DNA of 64,000 bases from Fragum whitleyi (lineage: Eukaryota > Mollusca > Bivalvia > Cardiida > Cardiidae): NCBI GenBank assembly GCA_948146395.1, contig OX411547.1:59481566-59545565 (forward strand), given 5' to 3'. Shown here piece by piece: positions 52,218 to 61,666 of this stretch. Every line of letters starts with the position of its first letter. Within the stretch, counting starts at the first letter, position 1. The notes below the pieces were generated by a model, which saw nothing but the letters and a program-made list of their open reading frames with translations, was not told the DNA's origin and ran no database searches. Both the position numbers and the translations under genes were made by a program.

Positions 52218-52439
52218 AAATACGTTCATTTGCGTTGGAAAGTATTTGGGGAAAAAGAAGAAGAGAAAGGCTTGATACTAGCAAGTTCTCTCTTCTTTAG
52301 TCGTTTCAAGTATAAAATCCCCAAATTGAATAGTAAAAGGTCAATTAAGCTTTTTTTTTCAAATGTTGAGAAAAATATAGCCACGAGTGAATAGACCATA
52401 CAGAGAATACAGTTTTATAGAAATAAGAAGGATCATTTC

Positions 52440-52800
52440 GACTGAATGATTTTTTTTTTTGTTTTTATTCGGATTATCAAGAAATAACGGTAGATCATCA
52501 TTTTATAAACTCACCGGCTGACCAGTGAAAACTTCAAAAAAACTTACACCCCGCTTTCGCTCATTTCACCATATCTGACGTCATCTAAGCGGAGTCAAAT
52601 AAGTGACGTCATCATGAACGCTGAATCGCAATCACACTAAAATGACTCACTTTAAGACAATATGTCCAAAATTATTCACATTTGTCTAATCTTTGCATTG
52701 AAAAAATAAAATAATCGTTCGTTTTACGTGTAAGATCAATAAATGTTTCTTTTGTGACAAGCAAAAGCTATATTTTCACTCGTGGCTCCGCAATGTGCGA
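52440..52800. repeat. MITE-like family M7, copy 5
   Basis: AAATAACGGTAGATCATC, TCTGACGTCATCTAAGCGGA, GTGACGTCATCATGAACG. Confidence 0.6.
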
Positions 52801-53575
52801 TTATTTTTCATCGCCCATCTCCGATCGAGGCTAGAGTCGTAAGATTATGGAAGTAAAATACGTTACTGCTATTTTGTATAGTAAATTGGGTTACATGAAG
52901 GCTTTCCCAGTCTGATATTTGATATTTCATTAGATATGCAACTGGTTATACTATATAACTCCCATATAATTACTAAAATATAACTTTGTTTACATTACAA
53001 CTTTGGTCATTAAATTTTCGCATATAATGGCCAGCTGTTTCGTTAATATGTTCGAGAAAAAGTAATCTAGACTCGTTTCAATTTAGTACAGACGGTCCGG
53101 GGTTAGTAAATATGTTATCTCCAGAGATACAAGGGTAATGACTGGTAATCTTCGTTATATCTCAAAATTCTAAAATCCTCGCTCAAGAAGGTATAAAATT
53201 ATGACAGGTCCTACGATTTGAATACTTTAAGTAGAAAATCTACTTTCATCTTTAAGCGAAAAGTATTGCATATTCTTCATTATGGTTGTCTGAGAGTAAC
53301 TGACAAAAATACTTGAATCTCTTTTGAAGTATGGTGTCAAGACGCAATTTGTGTATTCGAAGTGTGGTCGTCCGATTGATTTGCATAAGGAGAGAAACTT
53401 TCGCTGTTTATACAAGAGAAGGTTCTAAAAAGGTTGGTGTTGGCTCGGTAGCGCAGCAGAAAGAGTTGTCGGCCTTTGAACAGATAGGCGACGCTGCCGT
53501 ATTATTAAAAACACTAAGGGCGAACTTATTTCTCGCCCGCTTTCGGATCGGGTGTAGACTGGTCTCACTGTCGAA

Positions 53576-53605
53576 TATCAGAATAGCCTATTTTAGGCTA
53601 TTCTG
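53576..53605. repeat. Short perfect hairpin
   Basis: TCAGAATAGCCTA and TAGGCTATTCTGA, separated by three bases; 13-bp arms. Flanked by CTCGGTAGCGCAGCAGAAAG upstream, which may be a decayed tRNA-like SINE head. Confidence 0.6.
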
Positions 53606-53773
53606 ATAAGTCGATATGTGGATTAGTCTAAGGCTGGTATCCCGCTTTCTGAGAGATTCTCTGATGTTGCGGGCAACAGTACCCGCCCAGGGTCAGAAAT
53701 AAGTTGGCCCCAAGTAATATATTGAAAGTGATAAAAGATATGCTTGATATAGGTAACACTTACCTGTCGGTGT

Positions 53774-54016
53774 TCATTGTAGAATCGTTAAATGGCTTTT
53801 ATACAACGGAGAGTGTGTTGCCATTTTATTCGCTCTCGTTTTGGTGGCCGTCTTAAAGGCCGCTAACGAGCCTGCATGCAATTTTGCATTTGGCAGGTGA
53901 TTCCACTGCACAGTGGTGTTTACAAAGAATGAGGCTTGTATTGTGGTGATTTTGCTGCAGGTATGACCCAGACTTTTTGTTTTGTTGCAAACATGCTTTT
54001 CGGCTGTGTTTGACAA
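53774..54016 (-). pseudogene. LINE reverse transcriptase C-terminal remnant
   Basis: An 80-codon frame with SFFVNTTVQWNHLPNAKLHA and SLAAFKTATKTR, the tail motif (F...R/N T..WN.LP ... S...FK) seen after the thumb in many animal non-LTR reverse transcriptases. No catalytic part is present. Confidence 0.6.
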
Positions 54017-55218
54017 ATCATTAAAAACTCAGTAAATCTAAACCATACCTAGATTTTATATAATTCTGAAATAAAATTAAACATTTTGTCTTGAATTGTG
54101 TCCATGATATACAGAAGTACATAATCCAACATTCTTGGTTAATCATTGAAAATATGCAGAGCCATATTTAAGTAAATCTTCTAACATCTTCCCTTTACAT
54201 GTTACTTTTATTATGAAATTACTGTTAGGGCATACCCAAGGCATAAAAATCGATCTTCTTACTTATTCAGTGTGCGTTGAAAAATTTTGAGAGTATTATA
54301 AAGGTCATTTGGATAAAACCGTTCAGAAATTGAATAAGAAATTGTTGATCTCTTTCAAAAGAAAACAATATCGGTTATTCGGTAATTTGAAATCAAAACC
54401 ATAAAATACTTTAAGACTTGGTCATAATAATCAGTTAAGAATAGGACATGGCAATATTATGAGTGGCAGGCTTTTATTGACCAAAACTATGTCAAATTGA
54501 CGTCATCGTGACGAGTCGGACTTTACTTTCATATAAAGTAAGCCAGAGTCGTTATTTTGATTGTTCAATGGTTAAATTAACAATTTATTCAAACTATTAT
54601 TTTACCAATTAGAATTATTTGCAATATTACCTTACGCACTGAATTTCGACATGTGGTGATTTAATGGCGCTAAGTCTTCCAGTTTCTTGAAAAGGCCACG
54701 GGTTCAAGGGCTCGGGGGAAATGTGCCTGCTAGGTAAAAGATTTTTTATGAAGTAAAAAATAAGCTTTATTTTGTTAACGTTGTCCCACGCCATTTGCAT
54801 TAGAAAACAGTAATTACATTGCTCATGACGGTATTATTCACCCATAGATAGACCAGACTTTCTCTTATTGTAGTCACAGCTTGAGAAACTTACACATTTT
54901 TGTCAAGAGTTATATTCCTAATGTTTCAATTGTGGAAAAAAAAAAAGATTTTTTTATATGTGTGTGTGTGAGTGTGTGATTTTTTTTATCCGAGTTATTG
55001 GAACTTGAGCCAAGGATACCAAATAAACACCTTAATTTACGATCCCATTCTTGTCGGGAGTGCCATATTGCCGGATAGTCCCTATGAGAACCGGGGTGAG
55101 TTTTTCTGATAAAAAAAAACAAAACAAACCCAACCTTATGGCCAGGCATTGGCATTGGTGTTGAAAAAATACAACTTGTTAATATTATGACAGATAGGAC
55201 AGATAAAGGTAACATTTT

Positions 55219-55732
55219 ACCTTACAACAATGATTAATCTGTCTATTGAAACAGGGACATTTCCAAACAGCCTTAAGCTTGCTCAAGTAACACCCCTACA
55301 TAAGAAAAATAGCACATTAGATAAATCCAACTACCGCCCGGTTAGTATATTACCAGTGATCTCTAAGATCTTTGAAAGAACAATAAATGCACAATTATCC
55401 TCTTTTTTCGATATTCATTTTCATCCTTTCCTGACCGCATTTAGGTCTGGATATGGTTGCCAGACTACCTTGCTTCGTTTGGTAGAAGACTGGAAGGAGG
55501 CACTTGATAAAAATTACTACATTGCTGCGGTACTTATGGACCTGTCAAAGGCATTTGACTGCTTGCCTCATGATCTACTGATATCTAAATTAAAATGTTA
55601 TGGTTTCACTGAGAATTCTTTATATTTTTTAACATCCTGTCTTAGAAATAGAAAACAATGTGTGAAATTGGGTCAGTATAAGAGTGATTTCGAAGTAATC
55701 TATAAAGGAGTCCCCAAGAGTTCTATATTAGG
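55219..55732 (+). pseudogene. LINE reverse transcriptase, 5' part
   Basis: Fingers and palm motifs: PLHKK, NYRPVSILPVISKIFER, FRSGYGCQTTLLRL, and motif A MDLSKAFDCLPHDLL, ending at GVPKSSILG. The usual block is GVPQGSILGP; Q-G is K-S here. The frame continues at 56022 once the SINE and one copy of the target duplication are set aside. Confidence 0.85.
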
Positions 55733-56010
55733 CAGCCGCCGTCATAGCGCAGTTGGTAGCGCGTCGGACTGTCAATCTAGAGTTCGCGGGTTCGATCCCC
55801 GACGGCGGCACTCATTCTTTCTGACTATTTGTCTCTCACCAATGGGTTGAAAATCGTAGACCTATGTGAGATAGCGGCTGGAGGCTAGGAAAGAATGTGG
55901 TGGTTGTACTGGTGATAGAAATACCAGGAATCCATTGTTAGGTGCTCCAGCCGCCGCGATATAACTGAAATAATATTGAAAGCGGCGTTAAACTCCATTC
56001 AACCAATCAA
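55733..56010 (+). repeat. SINE-D, full-length 278-bp copy with target duplication
   Basis: Flanked by TCTATATTAGG at 55722-55732 and 56011-56021. Head 55735-55810 is tRNA-like: acceptor arms GCCGCCG/CGGCGGC, box A in TAGCGCAGTTGGTAGCGCG, loop CTGTCAA (anticodon position GTC, Asp-like), box B GGTTCGATCCC. The body (TCTCACCAATGGGTTG, ACCTATGTGAGATAGC, AGGTGCTCCAGCCG) matches all other SINE-D copies. It ends in CAATCAA with no poly-A. Confidence 0.95.
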
Positions 56011-56021
56011 TCTATATTAGG

Positions 56022-57039
56022 ACCAGTTCTTTTTAATATCTTTATCAACGACATTTTTTATTTCATCAAAAATAGTAATTTATATAACTACGCAGATGAT
56101 AATACCATATCTTATGCTAGTAATGATCCTAGTGAAGTAAAAACAGTTTTAGGCCATGACAGCCTCACACTAATCAAATGGTTTACTGATAACCAACTGC
56201 AAGCAAACCCAGAACATTTTCAATCAATTGCAATAGGGAAGAAATCCAGAAATCACAATTTCACATTCAATCTGAATGATACAAACTTAAAATGTGAGGA
56301 TGAAGTTAAACTTTTGGGAGTGACAATTGATTTTAAATTAAACTTTCATTCACATGTATCTAATTTATGTAAAAAAGCCTCAATGCCACTAAATGTTTTG
56401 AAAAGAATTGGAAAATACCTCTGCAAACTTGGCAAACTAAACATTTACCACTCTCTTATGTCAAATTTCAACTTCTGCCCACTAACATGGCATTTTTGTG
56501 GAGAGATGAATACTAAAAAAAATGAAATGATCCAAAAGAGAGCTCTACGTTTCATATATGATGACTGCAAGTCACATTATGAAACACTTTTACTTAAATC
56601 TAAACTACCTACACTGAAAGTACGCAGACTAAGAAGCATGGCCATTGAAACGTTCAAAATAATTCATAAGCAAACACCATCATATCTACATGACCTAATC
56701 TCAATTAAAGATTCTTCATATTCTTTTAGGTATTCTATGAAGGCTGAGATTCCACAGGTAAGAACTACCAGCTATGACCTGTGCTCTTTCAGCTTTGCTG
56801 CTCCAAGGCTCTGGAATTCGCTACCTCAACACTACAGCCGGGGAAACAATAGGTCTCAATCATTTTCAGAGTCTGATAGGATCGTGGGACGGGGAGAGCT
56901 GCAGGTGCCCATGTTGTTGCTAAACATGTTAACATTGTTTTTTGTTTTCTGCTTCCGCATTTTGCTTTGCTTTCTAACTGTTAATTCTTTCTTTCAACAT
57001 GCATGTATTTTCATACTGATGGAAATTACTTCTTATTGA
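56022..57039 (+). pseudogene. LINE reverse transcriptase, 3' part
   Basis: PVLFNIFINDI, the catalytic YADD at 56091-56102, LLGVTIDFKLNFHSHV and SFAAPRLWNSLPQ. After the LP motif the sequence departs from the usual FK..L ending, perhaps through a small frameshift; the frame stops at 57039. Confidence 0.85.
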
Positions 57040-57641
57040 GATATGTGGTTAGACTTACTACAAATGCAGCAGTCTTACCCAACTCATATAATGCTTACAA
57101 TGTAGTGTGCTGAAGTTATTACTGTGCTTATAATACTATTTTCTAGTGTCTTAAATAATCTCTATGACTCATAATTCTGTATGTGCAATAACATGATGTG
57201 ATAATTGTGAAGTTGATAACATCAATTCAACCAAATACTTGAATTTCTGTGATCAATATGAACTTAATATCTTATGTGCTAAGTGATTTATGTGCAATAC
57301 TTATGGATGAATTACCTGTGTCCAGTCAAAACGATCAAAACGCAGTAACACCCCCTTTTAATGGAAGTATGGCAACATATTATTCCATTGAGGGATCTTT
57401 ATGTATTCCAATCAATTAATCTTAATTAATCTTATAATAACTGAATTTATTCTATTTTATTAAGGATGTCAATTTTAATCTAAAAGATTTTTTAAAGCAG
57501 ATTTAACCCTTTATAACTGTATCTTCTATGCGGTGCATAGAAAACCCCTATCGGTGCATAGAAAAACCGAATTACACCTGAAATCCGAATTAAACCGAAT
57601 TATACCGAATTACGCCGAATTTCACCGAATTACATTTTATG

Positions 57642-57715
57642 TTTATCATTTTATGTTTATCATATCATAAATATATGATATTTATGATATGATAAACATA
57701 AATATATTCCTATAA
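57642..57715. repeat. AT-rich palindrome
   Basis: TTTATGTTTATCATATCATA pairs with TATGATATGATAAACATAAA around AATATATGATATT. Confidence 0.85.
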
Positions 57716-58198
57716 AATAAATAGGAATTTCATTCATTGCCTGTGTTTTTACAACCCGTAAATAAATGCCGCCACGCTGGTTACTGATTGGCTCTCTGTA
57801 AAAACTCAAATCATAGGTCGGCAACTCTTTACCGTGATACGCCTGGTAACGAGTTAAATACACTCGTGGTAAAAAAATACGCCACATTGTAATTATTATC
57901 CTTATACATGTCCCACAAAAATCTATTCGAAATATGCTATGTCTGAATTCGTGAACGCTAATTTTCTTTCCAAATGTCATTATGTAGAAGTGTTTCAATC
58001 TGTTCACAACGGGGTGCCCACCCAAATTTTAATTTCCATACCCATTTTATATTTACCCCCTCATGGTCCATTATATGCATTCCCCATTCCCATCCTTGTC
58101 GTTTCCTTTCGGACAAGGAGGTATAAAAGGGGATATAGTTAGACTCCATAAAACACTGATATTTACAAATCATATTAAAAAAAAAAAAAAAAAAAAGG

Positions 58199-58486
58199 CT
58201 CCGGAAATCTGTAGCCACGGCTTGCCTGTATGACAAGTCGTGGATGCTAATTCTCGGAGGCTAGATGAAGATTCAATAACATTCAAGATTCTATCCCTCA
58301 AAACACAAGAGAGAAAAAACGAAATACACGTATTGATATGCTTATATATTTTCTCTATTTTGGTAACCGGTTGTATTTAATTACTTTTCTCTTTCTTGTA
58401 TTTGTTTATATTTGTCCTTATTGTACAGTAATGTACTTGGATGTAAATAAAAGATTTGTTCTGTTCTGTTCTGTTCTGCTGTTTTC
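58199..58486 (+). mobile_element. 3' tail of a second LINE
   Basis: Follows an A(22) tract at 58175-58197. Ends ATGTAAATAAAAGATTTG followed by TTCTG repeats, the short-repeat 3' tail of CR1/L2-like elements. Sits inside the long-TIR element. Confidence 0.5.
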
Positions 58487-59065
58487 TCAGTCAAATTAAT
58501 ATTTTTTAACTTCTTACAGGATCATGAAAACACAAACAATTCACATGATTTTAATCTATTGATCAAAACTATCGTAATTTGGCCATAAGGATAGGATAAT
58601 AGGACAAGTTAAATGAGTTGACTTCAAATAATCGTAAGCGATGAAGCGGTAATAAACTAAACAAAGAACAAACCAATGTCAAAGTTTTAGTAATACAAAA
58701 CAATTTCAATAAAAAGGGATTATTATTAAAAAAAAAACACCATATAACGTAATTTTTCAACTGTAATTCGGTGAAATTCGGCGTAATTCGGTGTAATTCG
58801 GTTTAATTCGGATTTCAGGTGTAATTCGGTTTTTCTATGCACCCTCTTCTATGTACTGTATATGTCTTCAGTATTTTAATTTGTACTGTATTCATGTAAG
58901 TCGGAAAATAGCGATACATCGCTAATGTTAATATGTTATCACAAAACCGACTATAAATAAAATTTTGTATCTTGTATCTTGTACGGTCTTGATAAGTTTT
59001 AAGACGAATCAAGCATATGAAATCAATTCAGAATATTACTGCAGTCGCCCCCCCCCCCCGCCCTT

Positions 59066-59626
59066 GTGACCGACACAAATATTTTTTCCCCCTACCGAGG
59101 TTTTGAGTTTCCGGCTGCGAAAAACAAAACAAAGTCCAAGAAACAAAATGAATCTTGATTTATTAGGTAAATATGCATTTAATGCTTTAATTACTTATTA
59201 AATATATGAAGTGAACCTTTTGTGCTTAAGTACCATATCATTTTAATCGTAATCAAACACCAATAGGTATCGAAAATACTTTTGAAGCAACTTCTGGTAC
59301 AATCGGACATAACTAGTACTCGGACAATTAACAAATTCACACTGAAAAGTTAACATTAGAATGATCGGAAACTGTTTTAAGATGTTGTGTTTTTTATACA
59401 CACAACACACATGGCACAATGCATGTGCAATGTTAAAAACAAGTAATATTAAAATCATAGGTAAAGTAAAAACTTACCTTTTGGTTCTCCGCAGAGCAAC
59501 TCAAAACAGGTCTGTTCACATCAACATCATGGCAAGAAGAGACTGGTGCACGTGGTTTTCGTGCATTTTCCCGCCCTTTGTCACACTCCAGTGGATGTGA
59601 CGGAAGTGGTTTTAAAAGTCACAACA
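59066..59626 (-). repeat. 3' LTR of an LTR retrotransposon
   Basis: On the minus strand it begins TGTTGTGACTTTTAAAACC right after the polypurine stretch GGGAGGAG and is taken to end GTCGGTCACA (TGT...ACA). A polyadenylation signal AATAAA lies at 59164-59159. A strong donor AAAAG/GTAAGT lies at 59478/59477. The second LTR should lie beyond base 64000, so the right boundary is firm and the left boundary provisional. Confidence 0.7.
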
Positions 59627-59640
59627 CTCCTCCCATGCCT
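59627..59640 (-). promoter_or_regulatory. Polypurine tract of the LTR element
   Basis: Minus-strand AGGCATGGGAGGAG immediately 5' of the LTR start TGTTGTGAC, the expected plus-strand priming site. Confidence 0.65.
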
Positions 59641-60676
59641 AAAAATGGGCTCTCTCTCCATATGCTAAGTTTCAGTCCTAGCAAAAAGGTTTCTAGGTAT
59701 TATTGGAGTGCATGCTTATAAGTTACAGGAATGAGCAAAATATCCTGCAACTATATACTGGAAAGCGATTCTAAAAGTGCATGTGATAGTGAATAATATG
59801 TTCCAGTTTAACTGGAATGTCAAATAGATTTGTTCCAGATTATCTGGAACACCACATGAATCTCATATTTTCCTTAGTTATCAGGAACTTCCTGTGGAAA
59901 CAACCCCTAATGATCAGAAGTTTTCAAAAGGAATGTTCCAGAGCTAGCTGGAACCCCCTCTAGCTTGGTGGTTCCAAAGTTACTTGGAACTATTTTAGTT
60001 GACATTATGCAACTCAAGGGAGTTCAAGGTTATATTTCCTAAATATGCTCCCGGAATTTCTCAAAAAATATGACACCTTAGTCAAAACTTGGTTTTTGTT
60101 TTACATTGTAATTCACTGATATAAAGTAGTCAGTAACATAAAAGGATATCTATTTGAAAATTTATATTTTGCTTTATAGAAATTATAGTTTTGGCTTGAA
60201 GGAAATGGGTATTTAGGCCACCTTTGAAATCGTTCAGTTTTGCATCATCTGGAGTCTGATTCAAAGAGTCTAGATATAATTTTATAAAGGTGATTTTACA
60301 TGAAAGGGAAACAACACATTGAGTTAGGCAGAATAACAAACTATTTAAACAATAATAATAGACATACCTCGGCAACCTAAGATTTCTGTTATAATTGGAT
60401 ATAAAGACTAAAGGGCATGAAATTACAAGAATTAGAACCTAAACTTTTATTAATATTGACTTATTTTTCCTCCAAAAAGTATATTCATTCCTAGACCGTA
60501 ATAGTAATGTTTCCTCTGCAAACAATCTATGATCCTTAGAATTAAGTTCAACCTCAATCAAGAGAAGTAATGGGGATTAACTGAAATATTTTGCACAGTG
60601 TTCTAGATCAGAAAAATAAATTAGATAATGATATAATCAAATTAATTATGTTGCTGAGGAGGGTCAATCATACAAA
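59641..60676 (-). other. Noncoding 3' region of the LTR element with palindrome array
   Basis: No pol-like frame. Palindromes GTTCCAGTTTAACTGGAA (59800), GTTCCAGATTATCTGGAAC (59832), GTTCCAGAGCTAGCTGGAAC (59935) and GTTCCAAAGTTACTTGGAAC (59971), plus an inverse CAGGAACTTCCTG (near 59881). Confidence 0.7.
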
Positions 60677-61666
60677 TTACTTGCCAAAATTGTTTGACAA
60701 TTTGGCAATTGCATCTACTATGAGATCAATTTTAGTCTCTAAAGTTCGGATTTTGCCTTCCAAACTTTTCTTTTTGCTAGAGGGGTCCTTACTAATTGGG
60801 GACTTAGTTATAAGCTTAACATAAGGCTTTTCTAAGTCTGACCTGGTAGATTCAGTGGGGATGGCCATGATCGCACAGTCATCACCACTATCCACCTCTG
60901 AAGAGCACACATCAAGATGGGCATTTTCTGAATCAGCCAAATCATCAAATTTGAAGGGCCTAGGTCTGCCAAAGATGATTTCTCTATTGAGCTGGCAATT
61001 CCTTACCAGCTCAATGGCCTGTTCAATGTTATTTGGCCTAGCGTTAGCAGCATATGCTGCTGCCTCCTTATCATGGCATCCCTGGCAGAATCTTTTCACT
61101 GCCATCCCATATATATGCTCATCGGTCATATGCTGGAATGCCTCTGATGCAAGCTCAGTAACCCTCTGTCCCCATTCTGGAAGGGTTTCATTAGGCTTTT
61201 GTTTAGCCTCTTGAAATTCCAGAAATAGATTTTCAGTGATGTCACTGAAATCAAAGCGTCTCTTAAATCTTACAACTAATCGCTCAAATGTGATGTTTGG
61301 CTCTTGATCAATCAGAAGTGAATAGAAATCACTTGCTTTTCCTTCAAGAAGCCAAAATAATCTCCTTTTCTTATCTTCAGAGGACCAATTGAATTCTTCC
61401 GCAAAGGACTTGAACTTGGTATAAAATGAATGCCACTTTCCCTCCCCATCAAATGAGATAGGGATAGAGACATTCCTTGGCGTCTTTGGTCTGGCCCCTT
61501 GGTCATTGCTCATACACAAATATGGACAATGGTCATCACTCTCTGACCCACTATTCCTTATAGGATGTAATTGTGTAGTAGGTTTCAATGTTTTGTTGTA
61601 AGACACCTCAGAAACCTGAGTTTCCCGCTGAGCTGGAAATTCAGACTTTCTTCTGCTGGTTCCAGA
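60677..61666 (-). CDS. Retrotransposon Gag, capsid-like domain
   Basis: About 329 residues open after the UGA at 61669-61667. Ty3/Gypsy-type capsid marks: FDGEGKWHSFYTKFKSF, RLFWLLEGKASDFYSLL, TFERLVVRFKRRFDF, FLEFQEAKQKPNETLPEWGQ, then a helical ...FCQGC...AAAYAA... segment. No CCHC zinc knuckle is visible. The C-terminus has a short coiled coil (KSLEGKIRTLETKIDLIVDA). It is in the same frame as the macrodomain frame upstream and lacks an early ATG, so it is more likely the second half of one Gag protein than a separate gene. Confidence 0.8.
   Translation of the reverse strand, partial: SGTSRRKSEFPAQRETQVSEVSYNKTLKPTTQLHPIRNSGSESDDHCPYLCMSNDQGARPKTPRNVSIPISFDGEGKWHSFYTKFKSFAEEFNWSSEDKKRRLFWLLEGKASDFYSLLIDQEPNITFERLVVRFKRRFDFSDITENLFLEFQEAKQKPNETLPEWGQRVTELASEAFQHMTDEHIYGMAVKRFCQGCHDKEAAAYAANARPNNIEQAIELVRNCQLNREIIFGRPRPFKFDDLADSENAHLDVCSSEVDSGDDCAIMAIPTESTRSDLEKPYVKLITKSPISKDPSSKKKSLEGKIRTLETKIDLIVDAIAKLSNNFGK

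Larger units (their letters stand above)
57535..58845. mobile_element. Long-TIR element inserted in the LINE 3' UTR
   Basis: 57553-57633 and 58761-58842 are inverted repeats of about 80 bp, made of internal copies of GAATTACACC/GGTGTAATTC-type words. TCTTCTATG lies at both outer edges, a 9-bp target duplication. No transposase frame. Long TIRs with 9-bp duplications are typical of Mutator-like elements; the assignment is inference. The interior carries other repeats. Confidence 0.7.
55219..58983 (+). mobile_element. 5'-truncated LINE (Jockey/CR1-like) with two nested insertions
   Basis: Carries part of a reverse transcriptase frame and a 3' UTR ending AATAAAATTTTGTATCTTG TATCTTGTA, that is, with a short TATCTTG repeat in place of poly-A. 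The endonuclease and 5' region are missing. A SINE interrupts the reverse transcriptase and a long-TIR element interrupts the 3' UTR. Confidence 0.75.

Noticed and set aside
53440..53520. tRNA-like sequence CTCGGTAGCGCAGCAGAAAG
   Set aside because: Box A resemblance only; no box B or cloverleaf. Probably a decayed SINE head.
55735..55810. Apparent tRNA-Asp gene
   Set aside because: It is the head of a SINE with a target duplication and a shared body; many copies exist in the window.
57660..58236. Overlapping frames of 92-121 codons on the minus strand
   Set aside because: They lie within the long-TIR element and an AT palindrome and show no transposase or other motif.
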